23,423 nucleotides of DNA from Phaeoceros laevis (GCA_049999765.1 JBNGIQ010008656.1:31153-54575); one strand, 5' to 3'; counted from the first letter of the stretch, positions 1 to 10,774 are shown. The notes: generated from the sequence alone by a model not told the origin. Program-made: numbers and translations.

Positions 1-45
1 TAGTTGTTAAGAAGTTTGTCTCATTATCTCGTATTGGTCCTGCAG

Positions 46-1773
46 GGGTTATATGACTTGGTGGCGCATTTTTGGTATTTCTCTTGCATTTGTGAACATT
101 ATCTGACAGTCAAGGGCTATGCGTCTTGCGTGCAGCTTTCTGGATACACTTCGTTTGAATGACAGGTTCAAGGTCCTCCTTTCAAGAGTGAGTTGCTGGT
201 CGCTTCATTTGAATTGTACAACTCTGGTCCCCTCATCCCCTGGTGCATTACAGTTCAGAGATGTCCATTCCATCTCCCTTTGGACCTGACACTGTCAAAT
301 GCTGATTAATCAGGGTCGGGTTCACGTATTACAATTTGATAGGCTCATGAAGCTAGCCCCACCAGGCTGTTCAGAACAAGAAGTTTTGGATGTTCTCAAG
401 GGAATTGCACTCCTGGTACAAGGCTGCTGGGTAGCACCTAGCATGCTGCGATACAGTGGGCCTATAACTGTTGTGCGGGATTACGTCCTTTTGCTGTTTT
501 CCAAGAGCCGTGTGGTCCATCATCAGCAACTGGATAAGCTTCGAGTTCCGAAGGAAATGTTGAGAGAAGTCCTGCTCACTTTGGCGGTACAGAGAGGGGC
601 TGCAGCCGGATGGGAGTTTCAGGAGAGCACAGACAAGTCTTTTCTGAAGCGTCATCAGGCAGTGGCCAAGGAAAAATCCCAACAATGGGGTGCAAGTGAG
701 GCAGATATTGTGGCTCACGCGATGAGGCTGAACATTGCCAGTATGGACGAGGTGCAGAATAAGGTGGTGCAGGTACCCTTGCCGTCTGTATTGGAGGGCA
801 AAGCTGCACAGTTGCCTAGCAGTGCGGCCCCATTCCCACCGAGGCTTCAGAGGGATGCACCTTCGATGCCAAAAGGTAACCCCAAGGAGAAAGAGAAGGT
901 ACCGGAGTCTAGCAGAGGCCCTGCACATCTGCCAGAAGTGTCAACCATGTCGGAGGCTACTGTTGCTGCTTTGCCAGGGGCTTTGGTGGAGATCTTTACC
1001 AAGCACAGCGTTTGCAGGTAAATTAAAATCTCACCCAAGCAGTTCCCTTGGATTCGGTAGGCCTTTCGCATGACTGGACCTCACAGCAGCTAGCCAGCAG
1101 GCTACTGACATCCAGGGTCGTCCTCTGTTTTTTTATTGTTTGCCTTTTGTAGTTTGCAGTTCATATGTCACAGCCTGCGGGAGATGGCAATCACCAAGTC
1201 CCAATCAAACAGCAACCCAAAGGCAGCTGCAGCTGCAGTGGCTGCTGCACAGGGTGCCAGTGCACCTCTGCCGGAGCTGGCTGCTGTTGTGAGCAGAGTG
1301 GCATCCAACATCGATGGTGTCTACTTCCTCACCTCACTGGGCAATCCCCAAGTAGATCCGTTCAGGTGATCGTCTTGTGACCCGTGCTGCTGTATGTGTT
1401 TGTTGCACTCGTTGGTAGTAGGAAAGGAAGAATGAAAGGACTAACGACTGTGATGAGAAATGTCGCAGAGAGTGTGTGATCCAACTTCTCCGCAGCAAAG
1501 CCACCAGTGGCGGTAGCCTGCGGAAGACAGATGTCATGGAAGCCTCCAAGATCGTGTGCAAACGGGAATGTCCAGCGCACATCTACAGCAAGGTGACTAG
1601 GAAATGAAAAGCATTGTGTATGTGTGTAGCATAACATTCCAGAGTTTTTGGGTGGTGGGTAATTGTCGTGTTGCTTCCTGACTGCGGCACTGGGTATGTA
1701 GATCATGAAGGAGCTGTGCTACAGCAAAGGAGCCACTTGGGTGCTGAAACCGGGCGACGGAAGGCCCACTTGA
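46..1773 (+). CDS. RPC5: RNA polymerase III subunit RPC5 (5' end outside window)
   Basis: This is a subunit of the nuclear enzyme that transcribes tRNA and 5S rRNA genes (plant Sin-like/RPC5 family). I read six exons joined in one frame: 46-74, 136-187, 314-1017, 1153-1365, 1469-1592 and 1702-1773 (TGA). Together they give 397 residues; all junctions are GT-AG and introns are 61 to 135 bases. Family landmarks are LLVQGCWVAPSML, VRDYVLLLFSK and GWEFQESTDKSFLKRH, then after a low-complexity linker NIDGVYFLTSLGNP and the C-terminal ATWVLKPGDGRPT. The linker (about residues 180-235) is rich in Pro, Ser and Lys, as expected between the two conserved parts. The first exons are assigned from frame and weak similarity only. 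The start codon lies left of the window. The gene converges on cytochrome c1. Confidence 0.9.
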
Positions 1774-2287
1774 TGAGTTGATGCAGAAGCGAAATCCGGG
1801 GGATAGGCACCTCCGTTTGCAAACCGGGCGGCAGCCTCATTGCCAGATGCTTACATTTCTAATTTCTTCGATTTTGACGATTAGCAAAGAGGAAAAATCC
1901 CATGCAAGAGTCATGCCTCAGCCCATTAAATGCGGCTGCGGCCCATAAAGCATTGAATAGTGTACCTTCCTCGGGTCCCGCTTGCGCGGGTTTCATGTAA
2001 GGAGCATTTGTAGGGACAGCACTGTTACAATAGGGAAATCTTCCAATAAACAGTACACTCCAATATGAGTCCAGGAGGCGTCCACGATCGGCCGAGCGAC
2101 TGCACATAGCCTCGCGGGTGCAACGAGACCTATCTCGGGCTTTTCCACGCTTCGTATTTCCGCACCATCTTTCTTAGACAAGGTAGTGGCTTGACTCTGG
2201 AATGGACTGTACAGCAATACCTCACCAGATGACACTCCGGCCGGAAGCAAGGAGCGAGGCTCTGCGGCCTTGCAACAACAGCCCCCG
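1774..2287. other. Intergenic gap between convergent RPC5 and CYC1
   Basis: This stretch holds the 3' flanks of two convergent genes. I find no credible ORF or splice-consistent coding segment in it. Its one notable content is the 52-base copy of a cytochrome c1 exon at 1792-1843. Nothing else was recognised. Confidence 0.6.
1792..1843 (-). repeat. 52-base partial copy of a cytochrome c1 exon
   Basis: The segment matches 3154-3205, part of cytochrome c1 exon 3, at 51 of 52 positions and in the same orientation; the single difference is G here versus T at 3188. It corresponds to the codons for [17 protein letters not shown]. It begins 19 bases after the RPC5 stop codon, so it probably lies in the RPC5 3' UTR, where the transcript would be antisense to CYC1 mRNA. 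Flanking bases do not align beyond a few positions. Confidence 0.9.
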
Positions 2288-3979
2288 CTAGTTCACAGCA
2301 TCAAAGACCAGCCTTCTTGACTTAATTGGTGCCCACCTAAATCGCTTGAAGTAGCCAACCTGCAGGAAGATGAGCGCCATGCAAAAGATCCATTTGGCAC
2401 CCATCTGCACAGCAAGTTGCCACAACCATCATAAGTCCCACTGTGAACAGAAACATTGGATGTGGCCCTTGTCAAGGCATCCCCACATCGGAAGTAACTG
2501 GAGCAGTAACAATGCTTTCTTCAACAACAATCTTACCAGCTTGCGCTCCTCCATCTCTGGCTCAGCAGCCCATGTCAGGAATTCGACAACATCCTTTGCC
2601 AGCTGGGATATCGATACAAGTGAGCGTCAATACACTGGGCAGCCAGGGTACCAGCGGAAAACCCTATGCAGTACAGTGAGAATAAAAGCAACGCCACCTC
2701 CAACCAAAGTATCTGCATTTCATACCTGTGACTCGTACGGTTTTGTTCCATCATCATACTCAACACCACCATTTGTAAGCATCTTGGGCATGGCAATGGC
2801 CCCACCAGGGAAGTAAGGATTGTAGTGCAAGCCTTCCCTAACCTGCAAATAAAAAGTTCCGGGAACAAGACGTCAATGTCTGCCCGTTAAGTTTCACAAA
2901 ATGAAACCGAAGAGAGGGAGAGGGACAACAGAGAACTGCCACCCTGTGGACGTTACCGAAACCCCAGCTGGAGGATCTCTGTAGCCGGTGAGCAGAGCAA
3001 ACACGTAGTTGTCACCGTTATGACGAGCCTGGACAGAAAAATCCCGAAGCAAGTTGCATGAGTTGTTGCCCCAAGAGTTGGAAGGCTCCGTAGCCAGCCA
3101 GCACACAGTGCAAGAACACAAGTTACAAATTGTCGACCTTAGTGATGAGGCTCAAATCCGGGGGATAGGCACCTCCGTTTGCAAACCTGGCGGCAGCCTC
3201 ATTGCTGTAGGGCTTGGGCAAGCGGTCGCTGAGCTTGCCAGGCCGCGAATACATCTCACCTTCATCGTTGGGCCCGTCCTCGACCTCCACCTCGGCAGCC
3301 AAAGCCTTGACCTCATCCTCGGTGTAAGCAACCCCCACGAGGTCGCGGTACGCGATCAGCGACATGCTGTGGCACGCCGCACAGACGGATTGAAACACCT
3401 GGTGTCCCCGACGAATTCTGCACGAGATGAAGAGTTTCAGCACACAGACGATGCAATTGGCAATCCAGCCAGCTGAAGCAGATCCGGAATGCGTACAAAT
3501 CCGACACGCAGGAAAACGTCGGCAGGCAGGCAGGCAGCACTCACGAGGGATGGTCGTACGAACTGAGCATTCCATAGTGAGGCCAGGGAAAGGTGGGAGA
3601 CTCCAGTCCGTGCTCAGCCTCGTCGGCGTGTGCCAATCCAGACATCCCAAGCAAGCCCGCGGCACCCGCCCCGAACCACGCCACACCTCGGGCGGATCGG
3701 GACTCGCCGCCATCCTGCTGCACCTTGCTGGCCAGAGCAGGCGCAGACTGCAACAAGCACAGCAGCAAGAGCCAGGTTAGGCCATTGTGAGGAGCTCTCC
3801 TCTCCTCTAACTCTCATGCCACAGTGCCCGGGGAAACCTAAGATCCATCCCCACATTGCCACAACCAGGAGACATCTCACCTGGCTGATCGCGGGAAGCG
3901 GTTGATGCAGGCGCCCCCGCAGAATGCGAGACAGCGCTCGGCCCGCCGAGGCTGCAGCCTCCCTCCCCGTGCCCGCCAT
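2288..3979 (-). CDS. CYC1: Cytochrome c1, haem protein of mitochondrial complex III
   Basis: Cytochrome c1 carries electrons from the Rieske protein to cytochrome c at the inner mitochondrial membrane. The gene is complete in seven exons: 3979-3881, 3747-3545, 3417-3138, 3028-2957, 2842-2726, 2602-2537 and 2404-2288 (TAG). They give 317 residues, usual for plants. Exon 1 (33 residues) is rich in Arg and Ala and lacks acidic residues apart from one Glu, a typical matrix-targeting presequence. The haem site is CAACH in exon 3, after [11 protein letters not shown]. The axial methionine lies in [10 protein letters not shown] in exon 5. The last exon holds the membrane anchor ([15 protein letters not shown]) and the basic tail RRLVFDAVN. 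All introns are GT-AG, 109 to 133 bases; two split codons (at 3545/3417) restore the frame. Nothing is broken. Confidence 0.97.
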
Positions 3980-4076
3980 CGCTGCTCGCTGCTGCCTCTG
4001 CTGCTACTAGTCTGTGTTTTGCTTCTCCTGCTTCCTGCCACTTGGTGCGGAAAGGAATTGGACTCCTTTTTCCCAG

Positions 4077-4082
4077 TGGGCC
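4077..4082 (+). promoter_or_regulatory. Site II-type element upstream of CYC1
   Basis: A TGGGCC hexamer lies about 100 bases upstream of the CYC1 start codon. Site II motifs (TGGGCC/T) are known to drive plant cytochrome c and other respiratory genes. A single hexamer occurs often by chance, so only its position supports this call. Confidence 0.35.
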
Positions 4083-4351
4083 AGGAGGCTGCCTTGTCTG
4101 CTTTTTAGCTTGCTTTACCCCGGGCGGAGTATACGCCATTTACGTGGTCCGGCCCGATCCGCAGAAACTCGGCTCCATTATTTGGCTTTTCTTTTGTACG
4201 TGTCGAATGGATGAAACTGGATGAAACTGGTGCAAGTAGAATATGGCAAAGCAACAAACTTGCACACCGGGTACACCCTTTTTGAAGTGTACCCATGCGC
4301 AACGCTTGGTTGTAGGAGCTCGTCGGGCAAGCTCCTCTCCCAGCTCCTCAC

Positions 4352-4475
4352 TGACATCACCATTCCTTAGGAGCCTTTTTGGCACCGTGACATCACCANN
4401 NNNNNNNNTGACATCACCATTCCTTAGGAGCCTTTTTGGCACCGTGACATCACCATTCCTTAGGAGCCTTTTTGG
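4352..4475 (+). repeat. 36-base tandem repeat interrupted by a 10-N gap
   Basis: The unit begins TGACATCACCATTCCTTAGG and ends in TTTTTGGCACCG. Complete copies start at 4352 and 4409, a copy at 4388 runs into Ns at 4399-4408, and a last partial copy starts at 4445. The visible copies are essentially identical. The Ns inside the array suggest the assembler could not resolve the copy number, so the real array may be longer. No coding function is apparent; both strands are open only because the unit length is a multiple of three. Confidence 0.95.
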
Positions 4476-4688
4476 TAGCTGTGGCAGTGGTAGAGACAAG
4501 AGCTATTATCTCTTTCACTTCGTGGTGGAAGACCATAACAATGTTCAATTCAATCCTTAAACAACTGCAAAAGAACTTGTATAGACTAGTGTGTGCATAT
4601 AGTTGTAGAACTTTAGAAGGTTGACAATTCCAAACACAATTTCAAACACTACTCCCTCCTTTTTACATCATTACACACAAGAAATAAG

Positions 4689-4708
4689 CTTCTTCTTCTT
4701 CTTCTTCT
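4689..4708 (+). repeat. CTT microsatellite
   Basis: About six uninterrupted CTT units in an AT-rich flank. Confidence 0.9.
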
Positions 4709-5177
4709 CCAATACTTCCATGATTGCAATTACTCTTCCTCATCTTCATCAAGGAATACATGTATGTTATTTTCTACTTTAATTTTGCTAATCCTAGATA
4801 TTAATGATAGAGCTCAAGACGAATCGAGGACCCATTGAGTAATCAAATAATCATGATAGCCAAGTGGCTAGACAAACACAAGCGCTCCACTTTCTCAAAT
4901 CACTAGCGGGTGGGATTTTCTATGTTTTGCTAGGTTTGGGGTTGGCTAAGAGCAATATTCTTGAAATTCCATCACACTTGGTATACCCTTTTTTTTACTG
5001 ATAAATAAGCTCATTTCTTGTTCAATTATGGTTTGCGAGGACAAAGGAAATGGAATGTGTTCCAGAATATATAGGAATTTATTACACAAACCTGTATTTC
5101 AATTTTCAACATTTTGTCACCTCTTCATGAATTTGCAGACCTTGGTGATGTCCCGTATGTTGGATGGGGTCCACTAG

Positions 5178-5273
5178 CTTGAGGTGAGCATAATGTTCAA
5201 AGGGGTTCAGTTGGTGCCCGGTATATTGGCCGGGTTCACAGGCTTGAGGTGAACATAATGTTCGATGGGGTTC
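5178..5273 (+). repeat. Degenerate 65-base direct repeat with a near-palindromic core
   Basis: The block CTTGAGGTGARCATAATGTT occurs at 5178 and again at 5243, followed in both copies by a GGGGTTC a few bases later. The second copy contains GAACATAATGTTC, an exact inverted repeat of six bases around one central A. Confidence 0.75.
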
Positions 5274-5345
5274 TATTGAAAGATGGCCTCAACATGGGGG
5301 ATATTTTCTTATCATCTTAAGGAGAATGTGTTTTCCCACAATGAC

Positions 5346-6694
5346 TCAGCTATTTAAACATGACTTCACTTGCCACATTGAGTCGGAGACTGTGGGAAGG
5401 TGCTGAGAGTTTTTCATACATGGCTCAGCCCAGATGCTGTGTGAAGAGGTACCTCTGTGGCTGCCAGAGTGCACCATTTCTATCCAATCCGATCTGAGCC
5501 CTAGTGTGAATCCAGCCTTATTAGTGTGAGCTGCCGGCAATCGTGTTATCATAAGCACCTAGCTTACGTGGACACAAGCCACGTGGGACACTCCTGTGCT
5601 CTCTGTGCGCTACTTCACTCGTTCATCACCTCAGAGTCCATGGCGTGCGTGCATTCTTCTCTAGGATATTCATACGATACCCTTCTTTTGTGCCACATAC
5701 AGCAAGACAGTTCGTTGTTTCAGATCGTGGCACTGATCGGACCGACTGTCAGGAGCATCTCTTTTTGCAAAATGGCAGTACAGGACTCCCTGTTTTATTG
5801 TCTCGCAGCGGAATGTTGCTCTTGCTTTGAGATGACACAAACCATGGGGAGATGACAGAGTACCCCGTCGCTCGACTTCGGGCTAAGCTGGTTGAGCCTC
5901 TCTGATCATGACTGAACAGATAACAAGCCCATGCGCTGTCGGTGTGGAGTAAGTTCTGTGGGATGGAGTTTGAAGCCAGGGGAAAGGGGCTGAACTTGCG
6001 TTGTAGATTTCCTTTTACGCTCGGCTCGGAGGGACTGATTCCCCTTTTCACATGAATGCGCTGCTCTCGAGAAGCAAGGCCTTTGCCTGCTAGGAAAGTT
6101 CATATTCACATGGTCAAGTAAGCCAGGTTGGAGTCTGTTTAGTTTCATGGATGAGCACATCCGTGAAGTGGGGTGAGCAAGAAACTGCGTGCAAGTGCTT
6201 GGTAGGTTGGCAGACAGCACCGTGCATTCCAGGTTAACTAGTATTTCTGGGTACCGGACATTAGGACATGGTTACGGTATTGAGGATGTGGAGCCCGAGG
6301 CGTGTCCCTCTTTTAGCTTATCCCAAGCTTGTTGCACCTCTGAAGCTCATCTGTTTGTGTGCACACAACAGGTGAGGCTGAGAGGAAATGATGTAAATGC
6401 TTCTGACGTGTAACACTCTGGTATTGAAATGTTGCCACTCTAGGATGTTGTGTCATGGGATGGGATGGGATGTGAAAGTGGTTATGGTTTTATTAGAAGT
6501 GCCTGGAGATCTTGGAGCTGTGCAGGGATCTTGGAGATCTTGGAAGTGTGCAGATCTTGCAGGGATTAAATGCAGAGGGCTAGGATGAGTGAGCCTGTTG
6601 TTCAGACCTGGACGGGGTGTTTGAGTCATTCAGGGGTCGTGACGATGCTGTGGGATTGTGACCAGGATAGCTGATGGATGTTTGGCATCAACAG
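5346..6694. other. Unassigned region, probably upstream exons of the next gene
   Basis: Several short open stretches occur on both strands (for example 5645-5830 and 6189-6413 on +), but none has a recognisable domain. The exon starting at 6695 follows a good acceptor and enters in frame, so at least some of its upstream exons should lie here. I could not chain them. A local direct repeat of GGGATCTTGGAGATCTTGG-like sequence lies around 6509-6565. Confidence 0.4.
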
Positions 6695-7007
6695 GTTCCC
6701 CACATCCTTGAGGGGCTGAAGTGCAGTAGTGCTTTATTTGACTGGAAAGGACGCAACAAGATGCTGACTGACAGGTACGCCCATCTGTCACCCAAGAGTC
6801 ATGCATGGAGGTTTGCTGACAACCGTGCCATTTCTAACTAGTTGCTGCACGAGGTAAGTGGGGTCCTGTGGGGCACGGTCGATTCATTCATGAGTCAAAA
6901 CTGTGTGTCAACAGGCATGGTACATAGAAGAAGTGCCCCCATGGCATGGGAAGTTGCAAAGAGCTTCCAAGAGCACCTACTCCGACGGTATGGAAAGTTC
7001 CCCCTGA
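6695..7007 (+). pseudogene. 3' end of an unidentified gene with an in-frame TAG
   Basis: Two exons can be read: 6695-6853 and 6915-7007 (TGA), joined by a 61-base GT-AG intron. The first follows ATCAACAG. Landmarks are HILEGLKCSSALFDWKGRNK, then HAWRFADNRAISN, a TAG at 6839-6841, LLHE, and after the intron AWYIEEVPPWHGKL ending in TYSDGMESSP. Composition looks like a real protein and the frame is consistent across the intron. The TAG could be avoided by an intron 6775-6841, but that changes the phase and breaks the downstream frame, so I favour a nonsense change. I do not recognise the family. Confidence 0.5.
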
Positions 7008-7111
7008 GTGTACTGATGGTATATCTCAACAGTTCTCTAGCCGGGAATGAGATTATATACAAGTCTGCCATACGAGCCTCGAGCCTTGAGTGATACAAGC
7101 ACCTCCCAAGG

Positions 7112-8257
7112 CTAAGTCAAAGAAGCATCAGTCAAGTGGAAGCTGCCCTCTACGTGCGAAAACTCCTTAGTAACTCCTGGATGGCAACACCTTACCCACT
7201 TGTGGGTATCCACATGGAACATGAGCATTGGGTGCAGCGGATTCTCCATTTTGAAGCAGATCACAGACTTGAAGCTCCCTGACACCGGTTGAGACGGTGG
7301 AATTGTGGCAGTATGGACGTGGGTGAATCTCCTTTCATGCGGCTCATACAGGGAAATGTACACAGTTGTGAGCCAAGGCGATTTGCAAGATGCCACAGAA
7401 TGCTGGACTAACCACAACCCATCTCCCACCTTTACAAGGCTTAGCTCATGATACCGAGTCCCAGGCATCAGACTCAACTTGTGCTCCTCCCACAATTCAT
7501 TGTCCAGATGGTAGCTGGTCAGGATTGGGCCACTTAAGTAGGCCGCAATGTGCAAGGAATAAATGACACCATCGACCAAAATAGATCCGGGCCGACAGAT
7601 GTGGCCAATCTTCAGTTGAGACTTCTGGTCTGTCAGGGGCAACTGTAATGGCAACCACCCTGCACTCAAATTGCTGCTGTCCAGCTTGCGCACAGGCATT
7701 TGGAACCTGGTGGCGTCGTAGAGAACGAATCCAGAACCATGCTCCCCTGCCCGCATCACAATTCCGCTCCGGTGACACGGCAGATCGATGGAGAGGTATG
7801 CCTGGGTCAGCGGGTTGCAGACGTAATGAACCTCCTCCGGCGGTTGTGATCTTGGTCTCTCATAGTAATTGCAGGAGAGTAGAAGAAGCCCATTCTCGCT
7901 GCACTGACTGTAAACCGTCTGCATATGCACGTCAGGCCGTGCTGCCCGGAGGAAGCCCAGTGAGGGAAGATCGCACCATTCGTTGGCCTCTGTGTCCCAG
8001 CCCCGGAAGAAATCAGTGCCGACCCTGGGGAGGATGACGGGGCAGTAGTCCTTCTCTGAAACCAACGGCTCCCTCCTGAGGGCTGACATGGAAGTTCTGG
8101 AGGGCCTAGCCATCATCATCAGCTCGCTGCATGGTTCCTTGGGCAATAACAAAATCCGCTCCAGCATTTCTCTTGGTAGATCCAGCCCAAGGGCATTCTT
8201 CTCCCTTCCATCCTCCACAGTTACTCCCGCCCTCGCACTTGCGCAGGTAGATGCCAT
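7112..8257 (-). CDS. F-box-like protein with a divergent F-box, intronless
   Basis: A single open frame gives 381 residues from an ATG at 8257. F-box proteins recruit substrates to SCF ubiquitin ligases through SKP1. The N-terminus has the first half of an F-box (LDLPREMLERILLLP, about residues 25-40). The usual second half with the Cys and Trp of the F-box consensus is replaced by a Met- and Arg-rich stretch, so SKP1 binding is uncertain. The remaining 320 residues have the repeated strand pattern of plant F-box/Kelch-like C-terminal domains: FRGWDTEANEWCDLPSLGF, VHYVCNPLTQAYLSI and FHVDTHKWVRC. It resembles the F-box gene at 16822-18107 in size and layout. Intactness over 381 codons suggests function. 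The target is unknown. Confidence 0.72.
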   Translation of the reverse strand: MASTCASARAGVTVEDGREKNALGLDLPREMLERILLLPKEPCSELMMMARPSRTSMSALRREPLVSEKDYCPVILPRVGTDFFRGWDTEANEWCDLPSLGFLRAARPDVHMQTVYSQCSENGLLLLSCNYYERPRSQPPEEVHYVCNPLTQAYLSIDLPCHRSGIVMRAGEHGSGFVLYDATRFQMPVRKLDSSNLSAGWLPLQLPLTDQKSQLKIGHICRPGSILVDGVIYSLHIAAYLSGPILTSYHLDNELWEEHKLSLMPGTRYHELSLVKVGDGLWLVQHSVASCKSPWLTTVYISLYEPHERRFTHVHTATIPPSQPVSGSFKSVICFKMENPLHPMLMFHVDTHKWVRCCHPGVTKEFSHVEGSFHLTDASLT

Positions 8258-8658
8258 GTCGGAGCTCTTACAGATCTGTTAAGGAAAAGAAATCCATGAG
8301 AGAGTGCACCGCAGCTGAACCAGGCATGGCGACCTACCTTGACCCTGAGAAACGTTCAATGCGTGCAAGAGAAGTCATGGCAAGGAGGAGCCGTTACTTG
8401 TAAGCAATTGCAGGGTGTTCCTTCACTTGGTCTTCGTCATGTTGCTCACGATTCCTCTGGCACGAGGCGGAACTGTGGACTTGCAAGCTTCCATATATAG
8501 AGGAGATATGTGCCGAGACTACCCTACTGGCACCGAGACGCCCCCACAGTGTCCAGACTTACTCTACAGTATCTAGGGTCAAGGCCTCCCAATTCTGAAG
8601 TCAGAGCTCCCTACTTAATAACAAATGCGCACAGTCTACGACCGAACTCAGGGGCTAG
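8258..8658. other. Intergenic, upstream of the F-box-like gene
   Basis: No gene recognised. It presumably holds the promoter of the 7112-8257 gene and perhaps the 5' part of the next + strand candidate. Confidence 0.5.
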
Positions 8659-9074
8659 ATGCAAAGTCTGACGCCATCTACACTCAGAAAGAAATTGGAT
8701 GTGAAGTACGAGAACAGTGACGGAGGATTTGAGAGCTCAATTTGGGAACCTCCTCGACACCCTGCTGCTAAACGGAGCCCCGGGAATTTGCCAGACAAGA
8801 AGGTGGAATGGGTTTCTAGCATAAATTCTTCAACAAAACAAGCACGTCTGCTAAGTATCGCATCAATTGGAGAGATGCAACCATCTGTGATCCGCAACCT
8901 GCAGCTCCGCAATGGGCATAATTAGCTGTAGACGTAGTCGTGAAGCAGCTCTCAATGACCTAAGATCTCCAATTCAGAGCAAAAGCTGTAGTGCTACCTC
9001 GGGACTGGAAGAGCGCATCAAAATTCTGAAACGCACTCGCACACCAACCCAAGACGCTGACAATCGAGCTTAGC
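8659..9074 (+). other. Candidate coding fragment in two overlapping frames
   Basis: From 8659 an ATG opens 88 codons (MQSLTPSTLRKKLD to IRNLQLRNG), ending at a TAG at 8923-8925. An overlapping frame starts at 8912 (MGIISCRRSREAALNDL) and runs to a TAG at about 9072, with a basic stretch RIKILKRTRTP. Both segments have the look of one Ser/Arg/Lys-rich protein broken by a one-base shift near 8900-8915. I see no GT-AG intron that would join them and I recognise no domain. It may be a broken gene or chance. Confidence 0.3.
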
Positions 9075-9347
9075 AGAGGCAATTGGACCTCACCTGACCA
9101 TCCTAAGAGTCTCCTTGCTTAGCTTCTTCCTTGCCAGCCGGCCATCGGGAGTGAGAGGACCGGGTCCTGGAGTGCTATGGCCGGGGTGTAATAAGCTGAC
9201 TTGTCAGAGCTCATGCTGAAACGATTCCTCATTGGTATTGAAGTCGTTCTTTCCGTGAAGCTCCTCCTTGATGATGAAGGAACCTCACGAGGAAGTTCCT
9301 TGGGTTAGAGTCCTAGAGAGCAAAAAAGTTCTAGACCTTTCGGCACG

Positions 9348-9356
9348 AAACCCTAA
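9348..9356 (+). promoter_or_regulatory. Telo-box motif
   Basis: AAACCCTAA is the plant telo-box found in promoters of many translation and replication genes. No clear gene starts nearby, so the functional meaning is doubtful. Confidence 0.3.
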
Positions 9357-10774
9357 AACGAGTAACCTAAATCTCCAGACTACTTTAACCTGGCCTCGGG
9401 CCGTTATTGACATTGCTCTCTTGGCGTTTGGTGTTTGTGCTGCCTGGCGGCTCTTCTTGCCTTCTCCATAGCGGCTGTAGGTAGTCTGGTTGAAGGAGCG
9501 GTGGTGGTGGTTTTGGTTGTGTAATATTTGAGCAGCAGAAGGTAGTGTAGCTCGATGCAGTTGCTGGTGCTTTTCCCTCTGTCTCAGGTTGATTGTTGCT
9601 GTGTCCTGACGGAGGATGGTATCTTGGCGGATGCCACCTTCATGCCTTGATGGGGCGGCTATTCTCGTGCCGTAAAGCTCAGCATGAACGTCAGATATGG
9701 ATCACTTGTTGATGGTTCGCCTCCGAGTAGGGTTGCATATTCCATTGCCCGGGGGAGTGGCATCGCCGCCTTAACCCTTTGGGACAGACCATGTAACCTA
9801 AATCCTCCTAGCTAGGACGGTGATCCAGTGTAGGGTTGTGTAGCCACCGGAGCTTTGTAGGTGTCTATGGCTTATCGGCCGTGCTGAACGTGTGCTGCGA
9901 ACATTGACCGGCGTGTCTGATATCTGCAATTACGTTGCTTTGCCTTGGCCTCTCATCTTTGTATTGATTTTGCAATTGCACAGCTGCTGCTGGTAAGAGT
10001 GGTAGAGTCTTCACGCCTCTGTTCCGATGCCGTCAGGCACTATTCTCTCCGCAGACATCAATCAGCCATCTATCTTGAAATCACTTTGTCCTAGCACCTT
10101 GACGTCCATATCATTAGTTTCCCTCAACCACGAAAACGCGTGTATTTGTAGTCGTGTGTCACGTAAACCACTCTTATCTGTATAGTAAGAACGTAAGACT
10201 ATGGAAGCCTATGCAGCTCTCCGACGGACCTGGCTGATGATAGCAGGGACATACAAGCATTCAAAGGATTTCCTGCAGATGGAAGTTTCAACTGAAGTGA
10301 TATAATAGAACATCTACATCAGTGATGCAGATGTTCATACTTCTTGTAGATATCATGCTCTTGCACTCTGAGCAACGGCACACAGCCAACCCCATCTTTC
10401 TTGTTCTGCCATAGCTTTTCCAGCGCGGAAAGCATCTGCAAACTGTGACAAGTTTCCCTTAAGCATCTTCCCCCAGTTGCAAGTTCTCACGCACCACCGG
10501 AGCTTGGGGCATCACAGGGCTCCCCTGGCACCAGAAAAAACTTCACAGTCCTAGTCACAATTGGCGCTGGTGATGCTCAAAATGTAAAAGTCGCACGCTA
10601 TGGCTGCTAGGCTGAATTGAGACCAGCTATTCACCAAATAATATGGCGCGTGAGAAGGTCGACACCATCTTTCGCCATCCGCGATGAATGATAGAAGCCA
10701 CCGGCAGGTCATAAGCGATGGAGTGACAAGGCATAACTCCTTTCATTCCATTAGCTACCAGCATTAGCTTCCTT

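Larger units (their letters stand above)
4476..5345. other. AT-rich intergenic DNA
   Basis: No gene recognised. The stretch is AT-rich with many stops in all frames. It contains a CTT microsatellite and, near its right end, a degenerate direct repeat (both listed separately). It could be an old, unrecognised transposable element, but I see no terminal repeats or transposon protein motifs. Confidence 0.5.

Noticed and set aside
371-928. 185-codon minus-strand ORF over RPC5
   Set aside because: It is antisense to the identified RPC5 exon and has no domain.
4140-4560. ORFs on both strands through the tandem repeat and Ns
   Set aside because: They exist because the unit is 36 bases; the protein would be a repeat artefact crossing unknown sequence.
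5645-5830. VVSDRGT phrase suggesting a retrotransposon integrase
   Set aside because: Only a few residues match and no other integrase motif follows.
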